Part shown: positions 1-7,611 of the stretch, piece by piece
Layout of the letters: every line of letters begins with the position of its first letter
Position numbering within the stretch: the first letter of the stretch is position 1
Assembly (NCBI GenBank): GCA_017651505.1
Contig: JAGCCV010000050.1
Coordinates: forward strand, 1-44,933
DNA: 44,933 nucleotides
Direction: 5' to 3'
Source: Bacteroidaceae bacterium
GTDB lineage: Bacteria > Bacteroidota > Bacteroidia > Bacteroidales > Bacteroidaceae
The notes under the pieces: model-generated
The model's input: only the letters and a program-made list of their open reading frames with translations
Told to the model about the DNA's origin: nothing
Databases searched by the model: none
Made by a program: the position numbers and the translations under genes

Positions 1-124
1 AGGTGTTATATAATACAGATATAATTTTATCTGGTTCATTGTTGTTTGATAACGCTTTACTAACAGCATTATCTAATACTTTTTTCAAATTACTTTGTGA
101 TAAACAAGAATTAAAATATTCCAT
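1..124 (-). CDS. Unknown protein, N-terminal 41 residues only (runs off left edge)
   Basis: An open frame starts at ATG 124-122 and continues to the window edge. The 41 visible residues begin MEYFNSCLSQ and are polar, Asn/Lys-rich and probably helical. I recognise no domain. It starts 2 nt after the stop of the SLOG remnant at 127, so the two were probably co-transcribed as part of an acquired segment. Base composition is far more AT-rich than in the genes from dinB onward, which fits accessory DNA. That this is a real gene is inferred from the spacing and the uninterrupted frame. Confidence 0.45.
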   Translation of the reverse strand, partial: MEYFNSCLSQSNLKKVLDNAVSKALSNNNEPDKIISVLYNT

Positions 125-126
125 AG

Positions 127-348
127 TTATATTTTAGTTATTTCGTTTGTAATATAGTTGAATATTTTTACTGGTTTCCCTTTCTCTTTGGCATAGTCTA
201 AGGTAAACTTAGTCCCCCTACTAGTACCATCCCAGAAGGCTAGTACACTATCACATTCATCTACTATCAGTTTATTCCTTTCTGGTGGCGCAACCTCCCC
301 ATACTTATCATAGTTTGGGAAGTATTCTATAAGTTTAAGCCCTTTCTT
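127..348 (-). pseudogene. 3' remnant of a SLOG / DUF2493-type (YspA-like) gene
   Basis: In one frame (stop TAA at 129-127) the translation contains GLKLIEYFPNYDKYGE, then PPERNKLIVDECDSVLAFWD, then GTSRGTKFTLDYAKEKGKPV. This is the C-terminal half of the small Rossmann-like SLOG proteins related to DprA and YspA, where ERNxxIV and AFWDGxSRGTKxTIDxAK are typical. The N-terminal half, with its GSRxF and nucleotide-binding SGGAxGxD motifs, is missing. Upstream the frame joins, out of phase, a serine-recombinase fragment. The piece therefore has no start of its own and is probably non-functional. The family call rests on motif recognition. Confidence 0.6.
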
Positions 349-503
349 CTTCGTCTAGTTTAATACCAGATTCCTTTTCACAGATGGGTATAATATCTTC
401 TGGCTTGTATCCATCATTTATAGCCATCTGGTAGATTTCCCTTTCTTGTTCGATGAAGTCTTGTGCTTCAGTCGAAACTCTTACTAATTAGTATTGTTTT
501 CAT
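335..503 (-). pseudogene. 5' remnant of a serine recombinase (resolvase/invertase family)
   Basis: From ATG 503-501 the first codons read MKTILI. After an apparent single-base shift the other frame continues VRVSTEAQDFIEQEREIYQM and, a little later, EKESGIKLDEEER. The RVST catalytic-serine motif, QxFxxQ and EKESG are hallmarks of the N-terminal resolvase domain. About 55 residues remain. The rest of the catalytic domain and the whole DNA-binding part are gone, replaced by the SLOG fragment. A good promoter lies upstream (532-563). With one frameshift and a truncation it cannot make an active recombinase; a base-calling error at the shift would not rescue the truncation. Confidence 0.6.
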
Positions 504-531
504 ATTCAATGGGGTTTTGTTTAACTGGATA

Positions 532-563
532 CAAAGGTAAAAAGAAAATAACGAAACTACAAA
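532..563 (-). promoter_or_regulatory. Bacteroidetes-type promoter of the recombinase remnant
   Basis: On the minus strand TTTG (563-560) is followed after 20 nt by TACCTTTG (539-532), a full match to the -33/-7 consensus. The start codon at 503 lies about 22 nt past the predicted start of transcription. The promoter appears intact although the gene behind it is broken. Confidence 0.6.
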
Positions 564-651
564 ATAACGTAAAAGAATTGCTGCACGACAGCCATCAGCA
601 CGACAAGCTGCATGGGGCATGGATGGAGATTGTCTGCTGATGGGTGCACAG

Positions 652-1725
652 CTACCAATCAAATGTAAGTTGCAGTTCTCTTTGGGCACTGTCGCTCAAG
701 AACGGACTGCTGACGGTAAGACCCAACAGACGTACGGATCGGCCATCGAGATCCACTTCTGAAAGCAGACGCCTGGCAATCTGCAGAATCTCGTCGATGC
801 TCTCAATGACGGTAGTGCCTGTGTGACTATGGGTTGTCTGGCGAAAGTCGCTATACTTGACTTTCAACACGAGCGAGCGGCCCTTGAACTGGCTTCTCTC
901 CAAACGGCGAACCAGCTCGGTGGCAAGAGGCGTGAGTTGATAGGCCATATCCGCGTAGGTGGACAGATCTTCGGCAAATGTACGTTCGCAACCCACCGAC
1001 TTGCGCACCCACTCTGTAACTACAGGCCGATGGTCGATGCCTCGCGCAAAGTCGTAGAACATACGTCCCATCTTTCCAAATTCGTAGGTCAGCTTAGTGA
1101 GCGGCACTTCGCGCAGCTGTCTGCCATTGAATACGCCTATGGCATGCATACGCTCGGCCGTTTTCTCTCCCACCCCCCAGAAACGCTCTATCTTCAGGTC
1201 GTCAATGAATGATATGGCCCTGTCGGGATGGACGATACACAACCCATCGGGCTTGCGGTGGTCACTCGCCACCTTGGCAAGAAACTTGCAATAGCTGACT
1301 CCTGCCGAGGCCGTGAGCCCTGTGGTATCGAAGATGCGTTGCTTTATTTCCTTGGCTATATCCATCGCCAGGGGGATGGATTTCTTGTTGGTAGTTACAT
1401 CTAAATATGCTTCGTCCAGACTTAGTGGCTCGACAAGGTCGGTATAGTCGTGAAAAATGGCGTGAATCTGCGCTGATACTTCTTTGTAGCGACTATAATG
1501 CCCCTCGACGACAACGAGGTGCGGACAAAGCCGATGGGCAGTAGTCATGGCCATTGCCGAATGTACTCCATACTTGCGTGCCTCATAATTGGCAGTTGAC
1601 ACCACGCCTCGCGGACCATCATAGCCAACTACCACGGGGTGACCTTTGAGTGACGGGTCATCGTGCTCTTCGACTGAGACGAAGAACGCATCCATATCTA
1701 TATGTATTATCTTGCGAGTGGTCAT
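652..1725 (-). CDS. dinB: DNA polymerase IV (Y-family translesion polymerase)
   Basis: The 357-residue product is a Y-family polymerase that copies damaged templates with low fidelity. It opens MTTRKIIHIDMDAFFVSVEE, carrying the first catalytic aspartate, and has SLDEAYLDVT with the second Asp/Glu pair. The helix-hairpin-helix (ERFWGVGEKTAERMHAIG) and little-finger regions follow, giving the normal family length. The frame is open 36 codons further upstream, but I chose 1725 because a strong promoter (1759-1790) places transcription start near 1752 and homology begins at MTTRK. No C-terminal beta-clamp motif stands out. Divergent from cysK. Confidence 0.95.
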   Translation of the reverse strand: MTTRKIIHIDMDAFFVSVEEHDDPSLKGHPVVVGYDGPRGVVSTANYEARKYGVHSAMAMTTAHRLCPHLVVVEGHYSRYKEVSAQIHAIFHDYTDLVEPLSLDEAYLDVTTNKKSIPLAMDIAKEIKQRIFDTTGLTASAGVSYCKFLAKVASDHRKPDGLCIVHPDRAISFIDDLKIERFWGVGEKTAERMHAIGVFNGRQLREVPLTKLTYEFGKMGRMFYDFARGIDHRPVVTEWVRKSVGCERTFAEDLSTYADMAYQLTPLATELVRRLERSQFKGRSLVLKVKYSDFRQTTHSHTGTTVIESIDEILQIARRLLSEVDLDGRSVRLLGLTVSSPFLSDSAQRELQLTFDW

Positions 1726-1758
1726 CTGTACTACATCTACACCTATCATATTATGTAG

Positions 1759-1790
1759 CAAATGTAGCCATAAATACATTATCCTGCAAA
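1759..1790 (-). promoter_or_regulatory. Promoter of dinB
   Basis: Minus strand TTTG (1790-1787), 20 nt, TACATTTG (1766-1759). Transcription would begin near 1752, leaving a leader of about 27 nt before the ATG at 1725. This excludes the longer upstream reading of dinB. Confidence 0.65.
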
Positions 1791-1841
1791 TAAATCTACG
1801 CATCCCATACTTATGGTATATCAAATGCCCCAAAATAGGGA

Positions 1842-1872
1842 TTGTTGGTATGGGAAAAATGCCTTAACTTTG
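1842..1872 (+). promoter_or_regulatory. Promoter of the cysK-pdxT operon
   Basis: TTG (1842-1844), 20 nt, TAACTTTG (1865-1872). The leader to the cysK ATG at 1925 is about 47 nt. No other consensus promoter is obvious before pdxS, so all five genes may depend on it. Confidence 0.6.
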
Positions 1873-1924
1873 CAGCGTGGTTTTCAACACAACTTTGGAA
1901 AAAATAAATTTAAAAGATATAATT

Positions 1925-2872
1925 ATGACAAAGATTGCAAAACAGTTGACCGAACTTGTCGGCAACACACCTCTTTTGGAACTTAACAAGTATTCAAAAT
2001 CAAAGGGCCTTGAAACGCCCGTCATCGCAAAAGTAGAATATTTCAATCCAGGTGGCAGCGTAAAAGACCGTATTGCCCTCGCCATGATAGAAGATGCTGA
2101 GCAAAAAGGTATCCTAAAACCAGGTGCTACCATCATCGAGCCCACCAGTGGGAACACAGGTGTTGGCTTGGCACTGATCTCAGCTGTTAAGGGCTACCAT
2201 CTGATCCTCACTATGCCCGAAACAATGAGTATCGAACGCCGAAATTTGGTAAAGGCTTATGGCGCTGAGGTGCGTCTCACTTCTGGCAAAGACGGTATGC
2301 CTGGCGCTATCCGTGCAGCAGAACAGTTACGCGACTCAATCCCGGGAGCAGTCATCCTGCAGCAGTTTGAAAATGCTGCCAACCCTGCTAAACACTATGC
2401 CACCACAGGTCCGGAGATCTGGAATGATACAGATGGACAAATTGATATTTTCATTGGTGGTGTGGGCACTGGCGGCACTATCTCAGGTGCAGGCAAATAC
2501 TTGAAAGAGAAGAATCCTAACGTCAAGATTATTGCCGTTGAGCCCAAGTCATCTCCTGTACTGAATGGCGGTCCAAGTGGGCCTCACAAAATCCAGGGCA
2601 TTGGTGCCGGCTTTGTGCCTCAGACCTACGATGCTTCTGTTATTGATGAGGTGTTTGATGTTGAGAATGACGATGCCATCCGCACAGGCCGTGAGGTTGC
2701 TCAGCAGGAAGGTTTGCTGGTAGGTATTTCGGCAGGTGCCGCTCTCTTCGCTGCCATAGAGGTAGCAAAAAGGCCAGAGAATAAGGGTAAGAAAATTGTA
2801 GCCTTGTTGCCTGACACAGGTGAGCGATATCTTTCTACTGTGCTCTACGCTTTCGAAGACTATCCACTCTAA
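1925..2872 (+). CDS. cysK: Cysteine synthase A (O-acetylserine sulfhydrylase)
   Basis: A 315-residue PLP enzyme of fold type II that makes cysteine from O-acetylserine and sulfide. The PLP lysine is K47 in NPGGSVKDR, and the substrate loop TSGNTGVG and phosphate-binding GTGGTISGAG follow in order. Length matches CysK. The start at 1925 (MTKIAKQLTELVGNTPLLEL) is chosen because homology begins there; the open frame extends 16 codons upstream without family similarity. It is the first gene of a tight run that ends in the PLP synthase genes pdxS and pdxT, so enzyme and cofactor supply may be co-expressed. Confidence 0.95.
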   Translation: MTKIAKQLTELVGNTPLLELNKYSKSKGLETPVIAKVEYFNPGGSVKDRIALAMIEDAEQKGILKPGATIIEPTSGNTGVGLALISAVKGYHLILTMPETMSIERRNLVKAYGAEVRLTSGKDGMPGAIRAAEQLRDSIPGAVILQQFENAANPAKHYATTGPEIWNDTDGQIDIFIGGVGTGGTISGAGKYLKEKNPNVKIIAVEPKSSPVLNGGPSGPHKIQGIGAGFVPQTYDASVIDEVFDVENDDAIRTGREVAQQEGLLVGISAGAALFAAIEVAKRPENKGKKIVALLPDTGERYLSTVLYAFEDYPL

Positions 2873-2876
2873 AAAA

Positions 2877-4070
2877 ATGAACTTCATATTTATCTCGCCG
2901 CATTTTCCACACACCTACGAAAACTTCTGCGTAAGATTGAAGCAAAATGGGGTTAGGGTGCTGGGGATTGCCGACACTCCTTATGAGAGCCTATCGGAAG
3001 TGCTGAAGGAGGCGCTGACGGAATATTATCGGGTAGAATCATTAGAGAACTACAACGAAGTATATCGCGCTGTGGCCTACTTCGCATTCCGCTATGGGCG
3101 AATCGACTGGATTGAGTCGAACAACGAGTATTGGCTTGAGCAAGATGCAAAACTTCGCACCGATTTCAATATAACTACTGGCATACAAACCGACCGCATA
3201 CGAAGCATCAAGGAGAAGTCGGAGATGAAGAAATACTACGCTAAGGGCAGTATTCCTACAGCTCGCCAAATGAGAGCCGACAAAGGTTTTGATGCTATTC
3301 TCGACTTTACCAGGCAAGTGGGCTATCCTGTCATTGCAAAGCCAGATATTGGCGTAGGGGCCAGTGGTACCCACAAGATTGAAACCGACCACCAGTTACA
3401 GGTGTTCTTCCAATCGACACCAGACTACCAAAACTATGTGGTAGAAGAGTTCATCACTGGCGAGATCTGTAGTTATGATGCCATCATTAATTCCCAAGGC
3501 GATGCCCTCTTTGAATCAATGACTGTATGGCCACCATCCATAATGGACATCGTCAACCTAAAGCTTGATCTGTCGTATTATGTTGACAGTGAGATACCCG
3601 ACAGCTTACGCCAACTGGGACGTCGCACGGTCAAGGCATTCGGCATATGGAATCGTTTTGTACACCTGGAGTTTTTCCGCCTTTACAGCGATAGAATGGG
3701 ATTGGGTAAAAAGGGTGATTTTGTGGCATTGGAGGTCAATATGCGTCCTGCTGGAGGCTATACCCCTGACATGATTAACTTTGCCCACTCAACTGACGTC
3801 TATAAGATATGGGCCGACATGGTAGCTTTCAGCGAGAGTCGCACTACACTTGGCAAGCAACAGTATTGCGCCTTTGCCAGTAGGCGTGACATCTACCATT
3901 ATACTCATACACACGACGAAGTGTTGAGGCTGTATGGCGACCGCATGGTGATGTGTGAAAGAATGCCCGAACTGTTCTCGGCAGCAATGGGACAGCAAAT
4001 GTACACTGTTGTCCTGCAGACTTTGGACGAGGTGAATGAATTTGTAACATTTGTACACCAAAAAGAATAA
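2877..4070 (+). CDS. ATP-grasp domain protein (carboxylate-amine/thiol ligase-like)
   Basis: The 397-residue protein has an N-terminal Rossmann-like preATP-grasp part (MNFIFISPHFPHTYENFCVR) and a full ATP-grasp fold. IAKPDIGVGASGTHKI (residues 153-168) gives the ATP-binding lysine and glycine loop, VVEEF (188-192) the adenine hinge, HLEFF (263-267) and EVNMRPAGG (286-294) the metal ligands. Such enzymes activate a carboxylate as acyl-phosphate for attack by an amine or thiol; the substrate here is unknown. The ATG follows the cysK stop by 4 nt, and the stop overlaps the esterase start (TAATG), which implies coupled translation. It is not PurK, PurD or a D-Ala ligase by motif or context. Confidence 0.8.
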   Translation: MNFIFISPHFPHTYENFCVRLKQNGVRVLGIADTPYESLSEVLKEALTEYYRVESLENYNEVYRAVAYFAFRYGRIDWIESNNEYWLEQDAKLRTDFNITTGIQTDRIRSIKEKSEMKKYYAKGSIPTARQMRADKGFDAILDFTRQVGYPVIAKPDIGVGASGTHKIETDHQLQVFFQSTPDYQNYVVEEFITGEICSYDAIINSQGDALFESMTVWPPSIMDIVNLKLDLSYYVDSEIPDSLRQLGRRTVKAFGIWNRFVHLEFFRLYSDRMGLGKKGDFVALEVNMRPAGGYTPDMINFAHSTDVYKIWADMVAFSESRTTLGKQQYCAFASRRDIYHYTHTHDEVLRLYGDRMVMCERMPELFSAAMGQQMYTVVLQTLDEVNEFVTFVHQKE

Positions 4071-4828
4071 TGAACATTAAATATATTAAGAAATACAGCA
4101 ATGAGCTGGGGCGCGACATGGAATATAAAACCTATGGTGACAATGGTCACCCTGTGCTTGTATTTCCCTCACAGAACGGACGTTTTTACGACTACCAGGA
4201 CTTTGATATGGTGGGCGTACTCTCCCACTTCATCGATCAAGGCAGGATTCGTCTTATCTGCGCCGATTCAATAGACGGAGAAACATGGTCAGACACACGG
4301 GGTGACTATCATAGCCGCATTGAATTACACGAGCGATGGTATCATTACATTGTTGATGAACTTATCCCTGAAGTTCGCCATTTTTCCAATGAGACATTCA
4401 TCGTTACTGGTTGTTCCATGGGCGGCTATCATGCAGGCAATTTCTTCTTTCGTCGCCCCGACCTCTTCGACACATTGTTGGCACTGAGCGGGCTTTATTA
4501 TGCAGGCTATTTCTTCCCTAACTATAATGATACTCTCATCTATAACAACTCGCCGCAGGATTTTCTTCTACAAATGCCTGCCAATCATCCATACTGGGAC
4601 ATATACCGGCATCGTCGCATCATCATGTGTGTTGGTCAGGGAGCATGGGAAGACGAACTGCTGGACAGTACTCGTCAGATGGACACCCTGCTTAACCAAC
4701 ATCATGTCCCTGCCTGGATTGACTACTGGGGGTACGACTCAGCCCATGACTGGGCATGGTGGCGCAAGCAGATTGTATATTTCATGGGGCATCTGCTGGC
4801 TGACGAAAATGTGGAATACATTATTTGA
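4070..4828 (+). CDS. Alpha/beta-hydrolase esterase-family protein (antigen 85/EstD type)
   Basis: A 252-residue alpha/beta hydrolase. The nucleophile elbow GCSMGG puts the catalytic serine at 116, and the C-terminal SAHDWAWWR supplies a histidine near 226. The region around GHPVLVFPSQNG matches the putative-esterase (PF00756-like) fold. There is no signal peptide, so it is predicted cytoplasmic. Its start codon overlaps the stop of the ATP-grasp gene by one base, so the two are probably a functional pair, for instance ligation and hydrolysis of the same acyl compound. Substrate is unknown. Trp, Tyr and His are unusually frequent in the last 80 residues. Confidence 0.78.
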   Translation: MNIKYIKKYSNELGRDMEYKTYGDNGHPVLVFPSQNGRFYDYQDFDMVGVLSHFIDQGRIRLICADSIDGETWSDTRGDYHSRIELHERWYHYIVDELIPEVRHFSNETFIVTGCSMGGYHAGNFFFRRPDLFDTLLALSGLYYAGYFFPNYNDTLIYNNSPQDFLLQMPANHPYWDIYRHRRIIMCVGQGAWEDELLDSTRQMDTLLNQHHVPAWIDYWGYDSAHDWAWWRKQIVYFMGHLLADENVEYII

Positions 4829-4883
4829 CAAAGCTGCAAAAAAAGACATTCACGAATAATAAAAAAAATTAAGGTAAAAAGCA

Positions 4884-5759
4884 ATGGAACACAACAGACA
4901 AGAATTGAATCGCAATTTGGCGCAGATGCTCAAAGGCGCTGTGATTATGGACGTAACAACCCCCGAACAGGCTCGCATAGCTGAAGCAGCAGGTGCTTGT
5001 GCCGTGATGGCACTTGAACGTATTCCAGCTGATATCCGTGCAGCTGGCGGTGTTTCTCGCATGAGCGATCCCAAGATGATTCGCGGCATTCAGGAGGCGG
5101 TCAGTATCCCCGTGATGGCAAAATGTCGCATCGGTCATATTGCCGAGGCACAAATCTTACAAGCTATAGAGATTGACTATATCGACGAAAGCGAAGTGTT
5201 ATCTCCTGCCGACAACATCTATCATATAGATAAAACCAAGTTTGAGGTACCCTTTGTTTGCGGCGCCAGAAACCTTGGCGAAGCACTTCGCCGCATTGCC
5301 GAAGGGGCGACCATGATTCGCACCAAAGGCGAGCCAGGTACGGGCGATGTGGTACAGGCAGTCAGCCATATGCGACTAATACAGAGCGAAATACACCAAC
5401 TCGTCAGCATGAGCGAAGACGAACTTTATGAAGCAGCCAAGCAGTTACAAGCACCTTACGAACTGGTGCGCTATATTCATGACAATGGCAAGTTGCCTGT
5501 AGTGAATTTTGCTGCCGGCGGCATAGCTACTCCAGCCGATGCAGCCCTCATGATGCAACTGGGTGCCGAAGGTGTGTTTGTAGGAAGTGGCATCTTTAAA
5601 AGCGGCAACCCAGCAAAACGCGCGGCCGCTATCGTGAAGGCCGTGACCAACTATAACGATGCCAAGATTTTAGCTGAATTGTCTGAAGATTTGGGTGAAG
5701 CCATGATAGGCATTAATGAGCAAGAAATACAGTTACTCATGGCAGAAAGAGGAAAGTAA
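4884..5759 (+). CDS. pdxS: Pyridoxal 5'-phosphate synthase, synthase subunit PdxS
   Basis: A 291-residue (beta/alpha)8 barrel that forms PLP from ribose 5-phosphate, glyceraldehyde 3-phosphate and the ammonia delivered by Pdx[45 protein letters not shown] and the C-terminal [14 protein letters not shown] phosphate site are all canonical. Length is normal. It is separated from the esterase gene by 55 nt and its stop overlaps the pdxT start (TAATG), matching the 1:1 stoichiometry of the PdxS12-PdxT12 complex. Confidence 0.96.
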   Translation: MEHNRQELNRNLAQMLKGAVIMDVTTPEQARIAEAAGACAVMALERIPADIRAAGGVSRMSDPKMIRGIQEAVSIPVMAKCRIGHIAEAQILQAIEIDYIDESEVLSPADNIYHIDKTKFEVPFVCGARNLGEALRRIAEGATMIRTKGEPGTGDVVQAVSHMRLIQSEIHQLVSMSEDELYEAAKQLQAPYELVRYIHDNGKLPVVNFAAGGIATPADAALMMQLGAEGVFVGSGIFKSGNPAKRAAAIVKAVTNYNDAKILAELSEDLGEAMIGINEQEIQLLMAERGK

Positions 5760-6304
5760 TGAGAATTGCCGTATTAGCACTACAAGGAGCATTTGCAGAA
5801 CACGAGCAGATGCTCCATCGCTTAGGCGTTGAGTGTTTTGAAGTGCGCCAGTTGGCCGATTGGAACCAGCACAAGGACGGTCTGATTATCCCTGGCGGTG
5901 AATCGACTACTCAGTCAAAACTTCTGCACGACCTCGGTCTGTTCGAGCCCATCCGTCAAAACATTGTTGACGGCATGCCCGTTTTTGGCACTTGTGCCGG
6001 ACTAATACTCCTATCACCCATGCACTTGAACACAATGGACATCAGTGTGCAACGCAATGCCTATGGTCGCCAACTGGGTAGTTTTCATACCGTCGCCCCC
6101 ATCATCGGCATTGGTATGGACATTCCAATGACCTTCATTCGGGCACCCTATATCAACGAGGTATTATCGCCACGTTGTGAAGTCCTGGCACAGGTCAATG
6201 GGCACATCATTGCCGCTCGTCAAGGTCATCAGATGGTTACAGCCTTCCATCCGGAACTGGACAAAGACACACGCATCCATCAGTATTTCCTCTCAATGAT
6301 ATAG
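5759..6304 (+). CDS. pdxT: Pyridoxal 5'-phosphate synthase, glutaminase subunit PdxT
   Basis: A 181-residue class I glutamine amidotransferase that releases ammonia for PdxS. The start [15 protein letters not shown] is diagnostic. PGGEST forms the oxyanion region, GTCAG carries the nucleophile C79, and AFHPEL near the end carries the His-Glu pair. Translation is coupled to pdxS through the TAATG overlap. It is the last gene of the operon; its last 25 nt overlap a possible small antisense ORF. I see no clear terminator behind it. Confidence 0.96.
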   Translation: MRIAVLALQGAFAEHEQMLHRLGVECFEVRQLADWNQHKDGLIIPGGESTTQSKLLHDLGLFEPIRQNIVDGMPVFGTCAGLILLSPMHLNTMDISVQRNAYGRQLGSFHTVAPIIGIGMDIPMTFIRAPYINEVLSPRCEVLAQVNGHIIAARQGHQMVTAFHPELDKDTRIHQYFLSMI

Positions 6305-6399
6305 CGCATAGTGTACTTGATATTCTGCATCGCCACCACCTTGCGCATAGCTTCTTTGAGTTCAAGGCCATCGGGATTGACGCATTCTTTCTTAGCCAT
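6280..6399 (-). CDS. Possible 39-residue protein, unknown
   Basis: ATG 6399-6397 opens a 39-codon frame beginning MAKKECVNPDGLELKEAMRK and ending RYIIERKY, convergent with and overlapping the last 25 nt of pdxT. The composition is protein-like (amphipathic, Lys/Met-rich helix). An imperfect -7 box (AATCTTTG, 6434-6427, one mismatch to TAnnTTTG) lies about 28 nt upstream with no good -33. I recognise no family. It may be a real small gene or chance; only the first ~95 nt of the space behind pdxT are covered by it. Confidence 0.35.
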   Translation of the reverse strand: MAKKECVNPDGLELKEAMRKVVAMQNIKYTMRYIIERKY

Positions 6400-6507
6400 C
6401 TTATCATAACAATTAAAATTACAATGCAAAGATTGCGAAAAGGACGATTATAATATCCACAGGCTCATAAAAAAAATAAATTATTATTCGGACAAAACTG
6501 TGGAACG

Positions 6508-6539
6508 TTTGCAAGACAATGACATTATGAGTAACTTTG
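6508..6539 (+). promoter_or_regulatory. Promoter of the DUF3810 gene; little or no leader
   Basis: TTTG (6508-6511), 20 nt, TAACTTTG (6532-6539): a full consensus. The ATG at 6544 starts only 4 nt after the -7 box, so the transcript would begin at or within a base or two of the start codon. Confidence 0.65.
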
Positions 6540-6543
6540 CGGC

Positions 6544-7587
6544 ATGAAAGAGAAGAATAAACATAGCAGCATCAGACGATGGATATTGGGGGTGTTAGTG
6601 GTGGCAACCATTGCCATGATGCTGATACATGGCGGCAATGCACTTTATGCCAACAACATATACCCAGTAGTTGGTTCGTTGCTATCGAATGCTTCTTCAT
6701 GGATTCCTTTCTGTATTGGCGAGGTAGTGGTGATGCTAAGCATTCTCTGGATTATCCTCTATCCGCTCTATGCCCTGGTAACACCCAAGAAGAAATTCTG
6801 GAAGGCGATGGGAAATGTGGTGGAGTATCTTCTATGGATGTTTGTGTGGTTCTATTGGGCATGGGGCTTGAACTATGGGCAACCCAACTACTACCAACGG
6901 ACGAACACGTATCCTGTGGAATATGACGAGCAAGTATTCGGCGACTTTGCCAAACGGTATGTGGAAGCGTTGAACAACAATTATACACTGGTGGAAACCA
7001 AGGATGTGGAGAAGGTGAAGACGAATGTGATGAGTGCTTACAAGCTGCAAGGATTCAACCGCATACGTGTGGTGAATCCACAGGTGAAGACCATGCTCTA
7101 CACACCTTTGGCATCGATGGTGGGGGTAACGGGAAGCATGGCGCCCCTATTCTGTGAGTTTACGTTGAACGGTGATGTGCTACCTCATGGCTATGCCGCC
7201 ACTTATGCCCATGAATATGCTCATTTGCAAGGCATCACCTCTGAGGGAGAGGCCAACTTCTACGCTTATCTGGCTACCACGCAATCGACAGACAAGGGCA
7301 TACGTTTCAGTGGGTATTACTCTATATTAGGGCATGTGTTCAACAATGCCAGGATGCTGATGAGTGCCGAAGACTATCAAAAGTTGTATGATAGCCTGAG
7401 ACCTGAAATAAAGGAACTGATAGAAACGGACAGGGCATATTGGCAAAAACGGTATAGCGATATCATCGGCGAGGTGCAGGAGTATCTGTATAACCTTTAC
7501 TTGAAATATAACAAGGTGAAGGGGGGAACTAAGAGTTATTCGGAGGTGATGGGACTGATTATCGCGTATGAGCATAAATCAAGATAG
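6544..7587 (+). CDS. DUF3810 domain membrane protein with a metallopeptidase-like HExxH motif
   Basis: The 347-residue protein has three hydrophobic segments in its first ~115 residues (around 13-33, 53-75 and 92-108), then a soluble domain. That domain contains HEYAHLQGITSEGEANFYAY, an HExxH zinc motif followed by an EGEAN glutamate, as in zincin-type peptidases. DUF3810 is common in Bacteroidetes and Firmicutes; no function is established to my knowledge. The topology suggests an integral membrane protease-like enzyme. It sits 24 nt before mazG, so they are probably co-transcribed. No in-frame Met other than the one at 6544 precedes the first membrane segment. Confidence 0.85.
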   Translation: MKEKNKHSSIRRWILGVLVVATIAMMLIHGGNALYANNIYPVVGSLLSNASSWIPFCIGEVVVMLSILWIILYPLYALVTPKKKFWKAMGNVVEYLLWMFVWFYWAWGLNYGQPNYYQRTNTYPVEYDEQVFGDFAKRYVEALNNNYTLVETKDVEKVKTNVMSAYKLQGFNRIRVVNPQVKTMLYTPLASMVGVTGSMAPLFCEFTLNGDVLPHGYAATYAHEYAHLQGITSEGEANFYAYLATTQSTDKGIRFSGYYSILGHVFNNARMLMSAEDYQKLYDSLRPEIKELIETDRAYWQKRYSDIIGEVQEYLYNLYLKYNKVKGGTKSYSEVMGLIIAYEHKSR

Positions 7588-7611
7588 AAAAGAACGTAAA
7601 TTCTAAACAAA

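Noticed and set aside
583-605. Direct repeat GCACGACA, 15-base period
   Set aside because: Only two 8-base copies; too short to call an attachment site or array on its own.
1726-1833. 36-residue N-terminal extension of DinB
   Set aside because: It overlaps the dinB promoter and lacks family similarity; the canonical N-terminus is at 1725.
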